Below are positions 12,056 to 23,101 of a DNA stretch of 64,000 bases, piece by piece. The first letter of the stretch is position 1. Each line of letters opens with the position of its first letter. Made by a program: the position numbers and the translations under genes. Origin of the DNA: Terana coerulea. Its lineage: Eukaryota; Basidiomycota; Agaricomycetes; Polyporales; Phanerochaetaceae. The notes below the pieces were generated by a model that was not told the origin of the DNA, did not search any database, and saw only the letters and a list, made by a program, of their open reading frames with translations. The stretch spans positions 1-64,000 of the forward strand of contig JAKOGH010000239.1 in NCBI GenBank assembly GCA_024811115.1. Reading direction: 5' to 3'.

Positions 12056-12596
12056 ACATCCCTCCGTGCGGTACACGTACTGTAACGAGCGTGATGGTAA
12101 TGAGCGTAATCTTAGTATCTGATAACTCAGCCTGATGTAGGCTAGGCGGATTTGACGGACTGAGACATTTCAATATTCGTCAAAGGTTCGAACTAAAGGG
12201 TACAATACTTGGGTAATCTTCCGCGCAACCAGCTTTGAGCCTGTCTCTATACTTCCTCTTGAGTTCTGTCTTTCATTTTTTGGGAGCATGTGACTTGAGT
12301 CAGTCTTTAAACCCTAGTCTCTGTCTTAGGCTTTGCTTGGAGCGAGCCAGGTGCTACTTCCCAGTCCATTGAACGAGTCAGCATACCCTCGTTCGGTGAG
12401 AGGCCGCCGTTGTGGCGTTTGATTAGATCAATTGATGCGAAACGCTAATTGTGAAGACTTGGATACTTTACGCCTGAAAATATTCGTACCCAATGGACAT
12501 GATTCAAGCCCTGTAGATTGCTTCGTATGAATTTAGATATACATGCCTATACATAAGGCGTGAGTGACGTCCTTCGCTAACCAGACTTCTCAAAGC
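12056..12596. other. Convergent intergenic region
   Basis: Lies between the 3' ends of the carboxypeptidase (plus) and the acetyltransferase (minus). No frame, repeat or RNA gene was recognised; it should hold both 3' UTRs. Confidence 0.5.
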
Positions 12597-13262
12597 TCAC
12601 TGGTCACCCTTGACCATCCATACTGTAGTACTGGTAGGCTCATCCCCCGGTTTCTCGTCAAAACCAATCGCAGTGTACAGTCTCTTCGTCTCCGTGTTAT
12701 GCCTGCCCACTTCCAGCGCGATGCTAGAGGTGATTAGCCCGGCTGCCGTCCCATATTCCTCCGCCCAGCGGATCCCGCTCTCCAGCAGCTTCCTCCCGAC
12801 GCCCTTGCCTCGGTAGTCTGGGTGCACCCACAGCCCAAACACTTGAAAGACTTGGGATGAGTCCAGCCCCACAGGGACGCGCATGTCCGGCAAGGCATTT
12901 GGCGCGACGACGGTCACCATCCCTATCCATTCCCCTCGTTCATTTTCTTCTACATCGACGAGATCCTCCTCGGATATGCGGCGCCGGGCAATCACCGTGG
13001 TCTTCAAGGAAGAATTAAGTCGATCGTACCACTGCTCTGCAGTGAACAGCACTTCCCGAGCATATATCGAGCCGAAGCACTGCGGGTCCGTCTGTAGAGC
13101 AAGCAGACGGAGAGCGCGATACTGCTCGCATACGACGGCCGTTGGTGGTATAGGTGTAGTCACGATGCTGTAAGGTACCATGGGAGTGTTCGACAAGCTA
13201 GCGACTTGGGATACTTGTGATAGCATGAGGTGAGTCGTACAGAGCGCTTCCACTCGAGTCAT
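12597..13262 (-). CDS. GNAT-family N-acetyltransferase
   Basis: A single uninterrupted 221-codon frame with an ATG at 13262. It carries the acetyl-CoA binding motif A as HPDYRGKGVGRKLLESG (residues about 147-163), preceded by a beta-strand FQVFGLW and followed by motif-B-like NTETKRLYTAIGFDEKPGD. The central part (REVLFTAEQWYDRL) matches the alpha1-alpha2 region seen in small GNAT enzymes acting on free amines or amino acids. Substrate cannot be predicted. Methionines at residues 13 and 28 are alternative starts, because the first 27 residues are not conserved-looking. It is intronless, unlike most neighbours. Confidence 0.85.
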   Translation of the reverse strand: MTRVEALCTTHLMLSQVSQVASLSNTPMVPYSIVTTPIPPTAVVCEQYRALRLLALQTDPQCFGSIYAREVLFTAEQWYDRLNSSLKTTVIARRRISEEDLVDVEENERGEWIGMVTVVAPNALPDMRVPVGLDSSQVFQVFGLWVHPDYRGKGVGRKLLESGIRWAEEYGTAAGLITSSIALEVGRHNTETKRLYTAIGFDEKPGDEPTSTTVWMVKGDQ

Positions 13263-13550
13263 TGCGTAGCAGACTGAGTTCTGTCAGACCAAGTGATTAA
13301 GTAATGGAAGGGCTGTGTAGGCTGGTAGCACCCACCTGCACGTTGCTATGCGCATATAGTCAGTTTGTCCACGTTCCTATGTCAAGGTCATCATTAGGCC
13401 TAGGGTGTCAGAACGCCGGGGTAAGATCGTTATAACGAGTTTGATTGCGTGAGCGTAGCGATGCGATGTTAATGTGAGTATACAAGAGTCCGCCATGGAT
13501 GCTAGTTATGAGAACATGTGTGTGTCCGTCGTGCTTGAAGAAATCAGATA

Positions 13551-15238
13551 TCACCAGTCATTGAATCCTACAATTTTGCCGTCCCATACCCACCAAATCA
13601 TCTCGTCCTCCTCCGCTGTGGCAGAACCGGCCTCAATACTCCCATCCTGCTCCTGGCCTTCTCGTGCGAAGCCGGTCTCGCTCCTACATCCAATCCACAC
13701 GCCCTCAATCTTGACGCCTACGTGGGAGGCCTTCTTCTTCGCGCCGACGGACTCGCTCGCGGCGGGGTCGCGCGACGCCTCGTCCAAGAAGGATTGAAGC
13801 TGCCCTTCAAGCGTGCGGCTGAGGTTCTGTCTCGGGACCCACGCTGGATGAGAGAAGCGCCGAGGAGCACGGAGAAGGACGTGCATCTGAGTCGGCGCAA
13901 GCTCAGCGGATAGGCCGCCGTCTTCTTCGGCACAGGCGTTGGCGAGCGTCCGCGAGAGCAAGCGGTCTGCGCTCCGAAGGATGTGCTGCTCTTCCGAGTG
14001 TGTCTGCAGCGGAGCGCAGGTGCGCTGAGGAGTTGGCTTCGAAATATGCTTCTGTGATAACGGGAGAGCGGACAATGGGGCGGGGCTAGCGCCAGCCGAT
14101 TGTGGTGTTGTTCGTCGAATGCATTTGGGATGCAGGTTCTCGGAGAGAGGAGTGCTGCTCGCCTTAGGGGATCCCGTTGAGGGGCCCGGGTCTGGTAAAA
14201 CAGTGAAGTGTCGGGTTGATGTTACGAATGTTGCGGGGACATGATCGGATGGTAGCGAAGGCACAGCCGTCGAGGACTTGGGTGAAGGGTTCATCTCTTG
14301 AAATACAGTGAATGACTGAGGTGGCGGTTTAGGACGTGGTGTGACGAGATGTGGTTGACGAGGTGAAGCCGGAGGTGTTGGTGAAGGAGAGGGGTGCGAG
14401 ACGGAGGTGGCAGAGATGCTAATTCTTCGTCTCCGCTGTCTGCTTCATCTTCACTTGAGCTACTTGGGATATCTTCGCTGGCGTCCTCATCACTGTCACT
14501 TGTCGTTCGGTGGTCGTCGAGCCTATCATTGCTTGCTTGGTTGTTCAACTGCCTTGTATCACAAGAAATGTCGCTCCCATCGTCGAAGGCGGATCCGGTT
14601 TCCACTTTATCTCGTACCTTCACCTCCAGACCGTCGAATGCAACTGTCACCTTGGCCTTCGCCGCTCCAACACTCGGTCCCAGCACCAGTGCCATGTAGG
14701 CTTTCCGAGAAGTATATGGTGTCTTTGGCTGCTGATAATCGCATTGATCTGCTTCAGCTTCGGCGAATGCGGTGGAAAGGGAGGCGAAAGTGGTCTGGAG
14801 GTGACTGGTTAGAGTATCCACAGAGTTCAAGAGATCCGTGCGCTTCTTCGCAGTGCGGGCATCTGACTGAGTGCCCGGCATTCTAGAGAGCTGCACTACT
14901 GGACTACAGGACGTGAACATTCGTCGTGGAAGTACAGACTGCCTTCAAAACACTCACAACGGAATCTGCCCTTTCAAGAATAGGACGTGGCATAACATCG
15001 ACGTCGCTAGCCGAGCAGCCATTGCGGCCGAAATCTTATCTACATCGAGTGCAACTGCAGGTATTCGGAGCTTTCGATTCTCCTCCTGTTGTGGGGCTTT
15101 ATTCTCTCCCTCAGAGCTCGGAGCCATGTTTGGTTTGAGTGGTGTCGTGTGAGCATCTGATGGGCTAGTATCTCCTGCGACATTGAGTCTTGAGGTCGTG
15201 AGTAGCGGCTCTGGCGCATCAGCTGTTGGCTTTAGCAT
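13551..15238 (-). CDS. MAD2L1-binding protein (p31comet)-like
   Basis: In animals p31comet binds Mad2 and, with the AAA+ ATPase TRIP13/Pch2, disassembles checkpoint complexes. I infer the same family from three blocks in order. CHVLFLKGQIPL resembles the HVLYxRxQLPLP helix. A helical block around KKRTDLLNSVDTLTSHLQTT is followed by AYMALVLG. The C-terminal pair WVPRQNLSRTLEGQL and EMIWWVWDGKIVGFNDW resembles the human FRPKLNY... and YIWFQAPVTFKGF elements. The ATG is at 15238. Intron 1 (14883-14957) joins GQIPL to MPGTQ, and a 44-nt GT-AG intron (14316-14359) restores frame between the acidic Ser/Asp-rich linker and the C-terminal half. Recognition is from memory of the human protein; no search was run. 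Confidence 0.55.
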
Positions 15239-15695
15239 TGCGCTCGCCGTTCGGGAAGATGAGCGGGGTTGGAGACGAAAATGGTTCGAAATTGGAGGAC
15301 ACAAGGAATTGGCGCGGCCATGCCGCCAAAACGCGACGCGCCATTTAGCGACTGGTCACGTGGCCGGGTCTCCGTCCCCGGCCCGGTAAGTCGGTGTCTA
15401 CTTCGGCTTTCTGACGCTTGCCTGGGTACCGCTCGCATGGCGTGCAAGCGATATGCCACACGCCTTGACTTATCTCCTCGACGTCGAGCCCAACGACCTC
15501 GGACTCATTGACGACGTGCAAGGCTTCGCAGACAAGACCCACGACGGCTACACTTAGCCTAGGTGTTACAGCGGCCCTTCCCTCACTATTACCGCGTACT
15601 GATTCATGCTGGGGAGTGTGAGGTGAGTATGGGCTAGTCGATGTACAGTGTTGCTGTAGCTTACATACTCCTCATAGACTGGACCGTCCACAATC
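15239..15695. other. Divergent intergenic region
   Basis: Separates the p31comet-like gene (minus) from the MFS gene (plus) and should contain both promoters. A small frame at 15449-15550 and an antisense one are open but too short and unlike anything known to call. Confidence 0.4.
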
Positions 15696-17985
15696 ATGCA
15701 CTCCCACAAAACACCTCCGGCTCTCTTCAGTTTCGTCCGGATCGCTACTCTCCTGACTGCACTCCTTGTGTCATTAGGGTCGGGGACAAACTATGTACGT
15801 GTGCTTTGTAGATTTGAGCCATGCTTGAAGCTCATCTGACACATAACAACTTATCGCAGGTATTTTCCGGTATGTCTGCTTTATTCGTTGACCGCATACA
15901 CCCAGTCCCTTCTAAACTTGGCTCTCATTCTAGCTTACGGGCCTCAATTGTCATCTCGCCTCCATTTATCGCATACACAAATGAATGTCGTAGGACTATC
16001 GGGCAATAGTATGTTCTATATATCATTTACGCTCGATATTCCGGGCTGAGCTATATGCAGTCGGTGTTTACGGCACCGCACCGTTCTGGGGCTACATAGT
16101 GGATAGACGGGGACCAAGACCGCTACTCGCCCTCGCGTTCTTTGCCCTGCTAATAGGTTACTTTGGGATGAAGCACTTTTATGACGCCGGCTTGCCAAAG
16201 GATGCTGCCGACCTTCCTTGGTTCTCATTTTGTTTGCTTGTGCTATGTGGCTTCTTAACTGGGATTGGTGGCAATGGCGGCCTGGCAAGCGCGATCAACA
16301 GCACGGCTAAAAGCTTTCCTGATAAACTGGTAAGCCCCTTGCGGTTATGTGGCGAGTATACGGATAGTTGATCCACTTTGCAGCGAGCTACAACAGTAGG
16401 CCTCGTAATTTCTGGCTTTGGTCTCTCGGCTTTTCTGTTCTCTACTATCGCCCATGTCATTTTCCCCGGAAACACTTCCGAATTCCTCCTCGTCCTCGCA
16501 ATCGGGACGTCCTTGCCGATGGTTCTAGGCTTCTTCTTTGTCCGACCTGTGCCACTCCCGTCCGATACTGCACCATACTCACGGATAGGCGAAACCCCTG
16601 ACACCGAAGAAGACTTGGAAGACGAATTCTCGTCAGCCTCACCAGCCTTGTTTCAAAGAGAGAACAATAGTTCAACACACCTGCTAGGATCTTCTAGTGA
16701 CACCGACTACCACGACGACGCAGCGCTTGACACGGCAATAGAGCGTAGGCACGGGCATGAACCGTCACCTACAGACTATGTTGTTCCATCCTCGCGCGGG
16801 GCAGTCGCGCTCAGTCCTACTCGGGCATCGGACAGGGGACATCGCTCGCGCAGCGCGCTGTCGATTTCACGAAGACCTGCGGACCACGGACATGCTCCGT
16901 TGTTGGATGGGATGCCCAACATACGGGGAAAGGCTCTGGCGTCTTCAGGAAATTTCTGGCTGTTGTTCTCCATCGTTTCTCTTCGTAAGTCCTACTCGAT
17001 GCATTCCATCTATTCTATATGTACTGATATAAACCTTAGTGAGCGGAACTGGTCTGATGTGTAAGGGTCAATCAGTGTCATCCTACTAGTCTACATTCTA
17101 ATGTTGCCACAGATATCAACAACGTTGGTTCCATCTCGCAGGCGTTGTTCGCAAAGGGGAATCCGGAGTTCGATGAGCGGAAAGCAGCCCAATGGCAAGC
17201 CACTCAGGTTTCGGTGGTCAGTATCACCAACTGTCTCGGTCGAATCTTAATAGGTACCGCCCGAACCAGGATAGGGGATCTTCTACGGCGTGACTGATAT
17301 ATCCCCTTAGGCATGATCGCCGACGGAGTCAAGAACCACTTCCGTCTGCCGCGATCGCTTTGCATGTCCCTTGTTGCCGGGTTATTCATCGTATCCCAGT
17401 TAACAGTGTATGCTGTTGATGACGTGAGCGACCTCTGGAAGGGCAGCTTGCTGTTAGGGCTAGCCTACGGATGCTTGTTTGGGCTGTTCCCTACGATCAC
17501 AATTGAATGGTTCGGATTGCGTAAGTCTGAATTCTTTCGTCTACTCCATATGTACTCACAGACCGGTACAATAGCACACTTCTCGGAGAACTGGGGCTTC
17601 GTGTCGTTGTCCCCTATGATCGGCGGAAACGTCTTCTCCATCGCCTTCGGCCGGAACCTCGACGCCCACGCCCCCGCCGAGCCGGCGATGAACTCTACCG
17701 CGCCCTCCTTTTCTTCAGCGTCCAATTCTGCGCTATCTTATTCCTGCTCGCTTGTTGTCCCGCGCCGCGGTGCCATCGTCCGACTCCAGTCACCAGTGTC
17801 TCCAGGGCCGAGAATGCTACGCCGGCAGCTTGGTCCTCACCATCATGGCCTGTACGCTGGCGCTAGCGCTCACTGTGTACGCCGGGTGGAAAGATTGGGT
17901 AACAGAGAAGAGAAAGCTGCAGTCATTCGTTAGCGCAAGACGCCCACAGGCAGACCGAGAAGTGCTCTGGGATGAGGAACAGTAG
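15696..17985 (+). CDS. Major facilitator superfamily permease, nodulin-like / Mch1-like
   Basis: Twelve-helix transporter of the nodulin-like/monocarboxylate-permease-homologue group; substrate unknown. From the ATG at 15696 the spliced product runs through TALLVSLGSGTNYVFSAYGPQL, VYGTAPFWGYIVDRRGPRP (MFS loop 2-3 motif), GIGGNGGLASAINSTAKSFP and a long Ser/Asp-rich central loop (about 16540-16900). The second bundle then follows (INNVGSISQALF, NCLGRILIGMIADG, GLFPTITIEWFG, PMIGGNVFSIAFGRNLDAH). A 10-nt exon (15860-15869) supplies VFS. The last helix (LVLTIMACTLALALTVYAGW, 17827-17886) is in a different frame from the preceding exon. I found no convincing intron between about 17690 and 17790, so a frameshift or sequence error is possible there. 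The stop is at 17983-17985. Confidence 0.8.
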
Positions 17986-18414
17986 ACTGTAGATGTTCAT
18001 ACTCCATCAGATTTTCTTGCACATTTTCTTGACCATGTACACCAAGAATAGAGACAGTAACCAGTCATCATCCGATTCAAAGTGGCCGCCTGTACCGACG
18101 GTCCAACTCTTTTTGTAGGAACGTCAGTTGAAGTGTGTAGCATGAAGGTTTCTGCACCAGGTTCACATAAAATTTGCAGGATGCAACCTTCAAAACACCT
18201 GTCATCTATGAAATTCGGGGTCGAGGAAGACCATCACACGGGTGCTGAACAGTGGGCGTTGAGGATACCGGGGCTTGGCCTGACAGGATTTATTTTGATT
18301 TGGTCTCCGCAGCTCTAACTATGTGCGGCCTGTGCTCTTCTTCGAGACCAATCTCTCGCTGTCTCCTAAATTGGCCGCAAGTTCTACAGGAAAAACATCA
18401 CAGGGCTCATGGTT
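17986..18414. other. Convergent intergenic region
   Basis: Between the 3' ends of the MFS permease (plus) and the mitochondrial carrier (minus). No gene, repeat or RNA was recognised. Confidence 0.4.
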
Positions 18415-19793
18415 TCATTCAACTCGGGGGCTCCGCATGAAGGTGAGCAAGCCTTCATAGGCTGCCCATCCAATCGCACCGCTTAAAACCTTGCGAGACA
18501 GGCGTAGCGTGGCTCCGTCGAAAAAACCAAGGGCGCCGCGTTGCTACACGCAGCTCGGTGTCAGTGGTATTCCAGCCAGTCGATATGCAGTGCTTGCCTA
18601 CCTTCCAAATTGTGGCGAATGTCCTAAGTATTCCTTCGTATTCCTTCTCTTTGCGGACCTGCATCTTTGTCTGGATTTTATGCATACGTCGGTATAGCAA
18701 GAACACGATGATACAGGACGCCTACCTTTACGACGTCGAACGGATGTGTGAGCATCGTAGCAGAGTGCGCCTGCACCGGCGGCTGAGAAGCTATGCACGC
18801 CGGCTGCATGTATCGAAGAGGATGAGGGTACTAGACGACCTGCGGATATGCGTCAGCAAAAGCATCAAAAATTTATCTCAAATGGGCCTACTAGTCTTAT
18901 CTTTGATGCTCTCATAAAAACGACAAACAAGCCTGCGTAGGGCGCATCCCGCAATGCTGAGGAGACATATCCTGTAAAAGTTCCGACGGTCCCGCACGTA
19001 CCATAAGGCGCAAGGCGTGCCACAGACTGTCGTACGCATATAAGTTGCTCTGAAACTGAAGTTAGTCTCACAGCAACTTCGTAGGGCGTAATTGTCTAAA
19101 TAGACGGGTGAAACATACCTCATAACGGGCCTTGAGAACAGTAAAAGGATTTAACACAAAGCCTACTGCAGATCGTGTAACAGCCCCGGCCATGAGGTTC
19201 CCTTCGCTTGTGAGTTTCGGGAGCGTAGTGCTGTGTCGCTGGGGCTCGCGGGCCGGAAGTGTGGACTGCAGCGAAATATGGCGAAGTTGCCATCAAAGTG
19301 CGAAGCTGATTGAGCCCCGTGAGGTAGAAAGCAACTCCTGGTATGTTACTAGCCATAAATGTCAGCGTCACGGCGCATGGCACACAGAATGTTTGATCTC
19401 AAACGCACCGGAATAAAGTCGCAGTCGTACCACGCCATAGCCCTGCGGGACCGTCAGACCGCAAAACCTCTCTTGCCGTATTAAGGATTCGCGTGCCATG
19501 TCTTGCTCTCGGATTAGCGTGGGTCGGCGCCCGATGAGGACTCGGAAGTCCTTACGGCGAGCTAGAAACGCTACCGTCACCTTGCTGCATGCGAGTCTTC
19601 AGCAAGTTTACTGAAGCAAGAGTAAGTACTCAAACAACACTTGTAAATCGTGAAAATGTTTACATGGCTGCAGTGTTACTGCCGAAGCAAAACCCGATAG
19701 GCCAGCTGGAAGTGTGCATTTCAGAACAATTCAGTCCTGGCAGAGTGAAATACTGAGCCTACCTGAGAGGAGATGCTCGCCAACGTTGCTCAT
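18415..19793 (-). CDS. HEM25: Hem25/SLC25A38-type mitochondrial glycine carrier, with two apparent compensating indels
   Basis: Inner-membrane carrier that imports glycine for the first step of haem synthesis. The ATG at 19793 starts MSNVGEHLLS. After small introns the exons give LSGFASAVTLQPLNLLKTRMQ, REVLRSDGPAGLWRGTTATLFRN, IPGVAFYLTGLNQLRTL, VGFVLNPFTVLKARYE, GYVSSALRDAPYAGLFVVF, THPFDVVKTKMQVRKEKEY and GALGFFDGATLRLSRKVLSG, which covers all three carrier repeats. The first repeat signature is PLNLLK rather than the usual PxDxxK. Between FVVF and THPFDVV the conserved reading needs one added base at the A-run 18916-18920 and one removed near 18760-18765. Alternative splicing (FVVFMRASKIRL joined to PPVQAHSATM) avoids the stops but loses conserved residues. 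The stop is at 18415-18417. It is divergent from the SAMHD1-like gene. Confidence 0.8.
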
Positions 19794-20157
19794 GACGGTC
19801 AAGGCTGCGCTGTGGAAATATTTCGAGTAATTATACCAAGCAACAGTCCGTCCAAAAAATCTGAAGAAACGAGGTCAAGGTGTAAGGCAAGTAGCAGAGC
19901 ACGCTGAGGCAGCTGAGCATGCCGTAGCAGACCCGCCAAAGACCCGCGTCTGCAAAAAGCGACCACGTAAGCGGTCATAGTCATCCTTCATGGGCGTCTA
20001 TTCCCTACCTTGCTCACTGCCGCAGATCCTTCTCCTCGCTTTCAACGCACCTCTGCCATCCCCAGGCAGCTACCTCGAGTTCATCGAGAAGCCGCATTAC
20101 TCTCAGCCAGAAGCTTCTGAAGGGCTGTTATATATAACGAAGTATAGCCAGGCAGAC
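19794..20157. promoter_or_regulatory. Short divergent promoter region of HEM25 and the SAMHD1-like gene
   Basis: At most 364 bp (196 bp if the in-frame ATG at 19990 is used) separate the two opposed starts. It includes a TATATA word at about 20128-20134. Shared control is possible but nothing more specific is visible. Confidence 0.4.
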
Positions 20158-22620
20158 ATGGCCGCAACAGTGCACTTGGCTACGGATCCCGCAGCCCCTC
20201 CGAGTCCCAGCGACCTTAGGGCAGTGTTCACATTCGACTTGAGCGATAACGAGGACGAGGAGATGGAAGAAGAGTGCGAAGAAATGTACGAGGCGAACGA
20301 GCGGAGTTTCAAGGATACCGTGCATGGCTGGAGTGAGTGTCGCTTTCTGCGGGTAGGTTACGACGAGCGGTATTGACCAAGCTCCGACGCGAATCTCGCA
20401 CAGTCAAGCTCAGCAAACGTATCTGCAAGATTATAGACACGTACGTACGCGAAAGAAAACGTGTTAAGGGGCGTGCTGACACCCTGTGCAGTCCGCATTT
20501 CCAGCGACTTCGTCATGTGAAGCAACTCGGTACCTCCTACTATGTATGGCCTGCGGCTTCGCACAATCGATTCGAGCATTGCCTTGGTACGTGGTGTACA
20601 TCATGTGACTATACATGCGCATAACACGTTGGTTTGGCCAGGTGTCGCGCATCTTGCGCAGCTGCAAATCACGGAATTAAAGAAGAAGCAACCCAAGCTC
20701 GGTATCACGCAGCAAGACATAGACTGTGTTACCATTGCAGGCCTATGTCACGATTTAGGTCACGGCCCGTGGAGTCATGTCTGGGACTCGATGTTCATCC
20801 CAAAAGCATTGTGAGTGGCATGTGTGCTGTGCGTCGAGCGCTGAAGTGACGCCGAGGAGTGGCCAGGCCGGGAAAGAAGTGGAAACATGAAGATGCGTCG
20901 GAAATGATGTTCGACGACCTCATCAAGGAGCCAACTGTAGAGGTCAGCGAGGAAGAAGCTACCATAGTCAAAGCTCTCATCGCAGGTGACAAATCTCGAT
21001 GCCCGTAGGTCTCCCCGAACTTGCTGTATCGTAACTCCACTTACATCTTGTGCAGAAATTTGAAGGATAAGCCTTTCCTGTTCCAAATTGTGGCAAACAA
21101 GTGCAATGGCCTCGACGTCGACAAGTATGTACATGAGACGTGGTGTATGTGCGGTATGCTGACGAAGTACCCCCAGATTCGACTACATTGCTCGTGATAA
21201 TCACGCCATTGGGCAAGGCGAGAACGTGTCCCTGACGAAGTACGTTGTATGTGTATTCTAGCTGTCAGTAGATTAACGTCCTGCAGGCTTATTCACTCAG
21301 CCCGAGTTATTGATGGCGAGATATGCTACGACATCAAGGACGCTAATTCTGTCTACGAACTGTGCTGGTCGCGTTTCAGCTTGCATAAGCGAATATACAA
21401 TCACAAAACAGGTAGGTTCATACTCCGTGAAATCAAATAAGATTTCTCAACGGTAGACCTGGCAGCCAAGGCTATCGAGTACATGCTCATTGACGGTATT
21501 CTTGCTGCTGAGCCGTTCATGAAGATCGCGGAGCAGATTGACGATCCCAAACGCTTTATGCACCTCACGGATGACATCAAGTCCCGCATAGAATCGACCA
21601 CTGAACCTGTAAGCTCCTCCTCCGTCTCCGCGTTTCTCGCCTTATGTGACCTGTTGTATGATCTCAGGAGCTGCAACCCGCCCGAGATATCTTCCATCGC
21701 ATCAACACCCGTGACCTTTATAAGTGGGTCGAGTTCAAGGTGTACCCCTGGAGTGTGAAGGACCTCTGCAAGCGTGATATCACCCCGGAGTCCATTGTCG
21801 CTGCAGCGAAAAAGATCGCAGCGCAGGAGCGAGCCACGAGGTTCGATAGCGGGGAGGGAGAACATCTTGACGATTCCCTCACTGCAGAACATGTCATCGT
21901 GTCTTTGTCAGAGATGCATTACGGCATGAAAGCGGAGAATCCCTTGAAGTACGTCAAGTTCTACTCAAAGCGTCAGCCCAATCGTGAGTATTCTCGATTG
22001 CCATGGGCATCTGCCATAGCTGAATACTGACCATATTGCAGGTGCAAAGTACGCGGAAGCGGGAGACATCTCGAACATCATGCCCGAAGCATTTGGCGAA
22101 GTCATGCTGCGGATATATACTCGCGACGAAAAGTGGGTTGATATATGCCTCCTTCGTCTTGCGACGCGTATAGGTGCTCAACACGACTTTTAGGTATCAC
22201 GACCTGATCCAAAAGGGCTACCGTGGCGTTCTCCGAGACATCCGCGAAAAGCTCGAGGGCGAGAAGGCCCACGATGACCTCCTCGACTCTCCTAAAGTGG
22301 CACCAGAAGACGGACCGTCAAAACCTCGTGCTGGACCCGCGCAGGGCCGGCGGGTGATGTCCAGGGTGACGAGCTTGCGGCTCGCACCGGAGGGCGACGG
22401 CGAGCCGGAGGTGACGCCGTTCAGCGGGAACCAATTCACGGACGTCCAAAACACGGAGAGTCCGCGCGGCAGGCGTGCATCGCGGTCGAAGAGTGCTAAG
22501 CGGGATCTTGAGGGTAGGTCTGCAAGTCCGCCCAAGAAGCGGAGCAGGTTAGCGAGGTGGGTGCAAGTTTTGTATGTCTGCAGGTCGGTGCTTACGGTAA
22601 AATATTATAATAGGGGATGA
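20158..22620 (+). CDS. SAMHD1-like HD-domain dNTP triphosphohydrolase
   Basis: HD phosphohydrolase of the SAMHD1/dGTPase group, which hydrolyses dNTPs to nucleoside and triphosphate. After an acidic N-terminus the exons join as [90 protein letters not shown] and [19 protein letters not shown]. These contain the metal-binding H...HD...D set (His of RFEH, CHD, Asp of DVDKFDY) and the extra catalytic His of WKHE. The C-terminal part carries a basic PPKKRSR word consistent with nuclear import. I place the start at 20158 ([10 protein letters not shown]); an in-frame ATG at 19990 would add 56 residues. There is no SAM domain. Introns are 50-80 nt. Confidence 0.88.
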
Positions 22621-23101
22621 GGGCATGAGGCTATGCGATTGTCATTTAGAGAGAATGTTGAACATTGCTACTCGGAAGTACACATGTACGGACTGGTCAC
22701 ATAATATTTATGCTACTCAGTACTTCATTCAAATGGGCAGCATCTCTCGCATGCGTGACTTGCACAAGCAACCCACCTTCTCCAGTCGTCTCACGCAATG
22801 AGAAAAAGATGTTGAACTTATAACAAATCCCCTATCCTCTTATGTACGTGCAGAACATACAGCACGAGCACAGCAGGATGTGGGAAGTGCGCTGGACCCC
22901 TCAGGTTATGCCTAGGCGTCCAGCTGCAGAACTTGGTCGACCAGATCGACGGCGCATCACAAGGATGCTATCACCGACGGTTACCAGATACGGCTCGAGG
23001 TTACGTCAGGAGCTCTACGCTTTGAATCACGCTCAGCGCCTACCGCCACAGCTCACATATACTCAGACACCGACCACCACCTTCGCCTCGTAAATTAGGC
23101 C
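22621..23101. other. Intergenic region
   Basis: Between the SAMHD1-like stop and the TCF25 start, both on the plus strand. It should contain a 3' UTR and the next promoter; no recognised element. Confidence 0.4.

Noticed and set aside
14291..14395. Frameshift in the p31comet-like gene
   Set aside because: A 44-nt GT-AG intron (14316-14359) joins the two frames without invoking an error.
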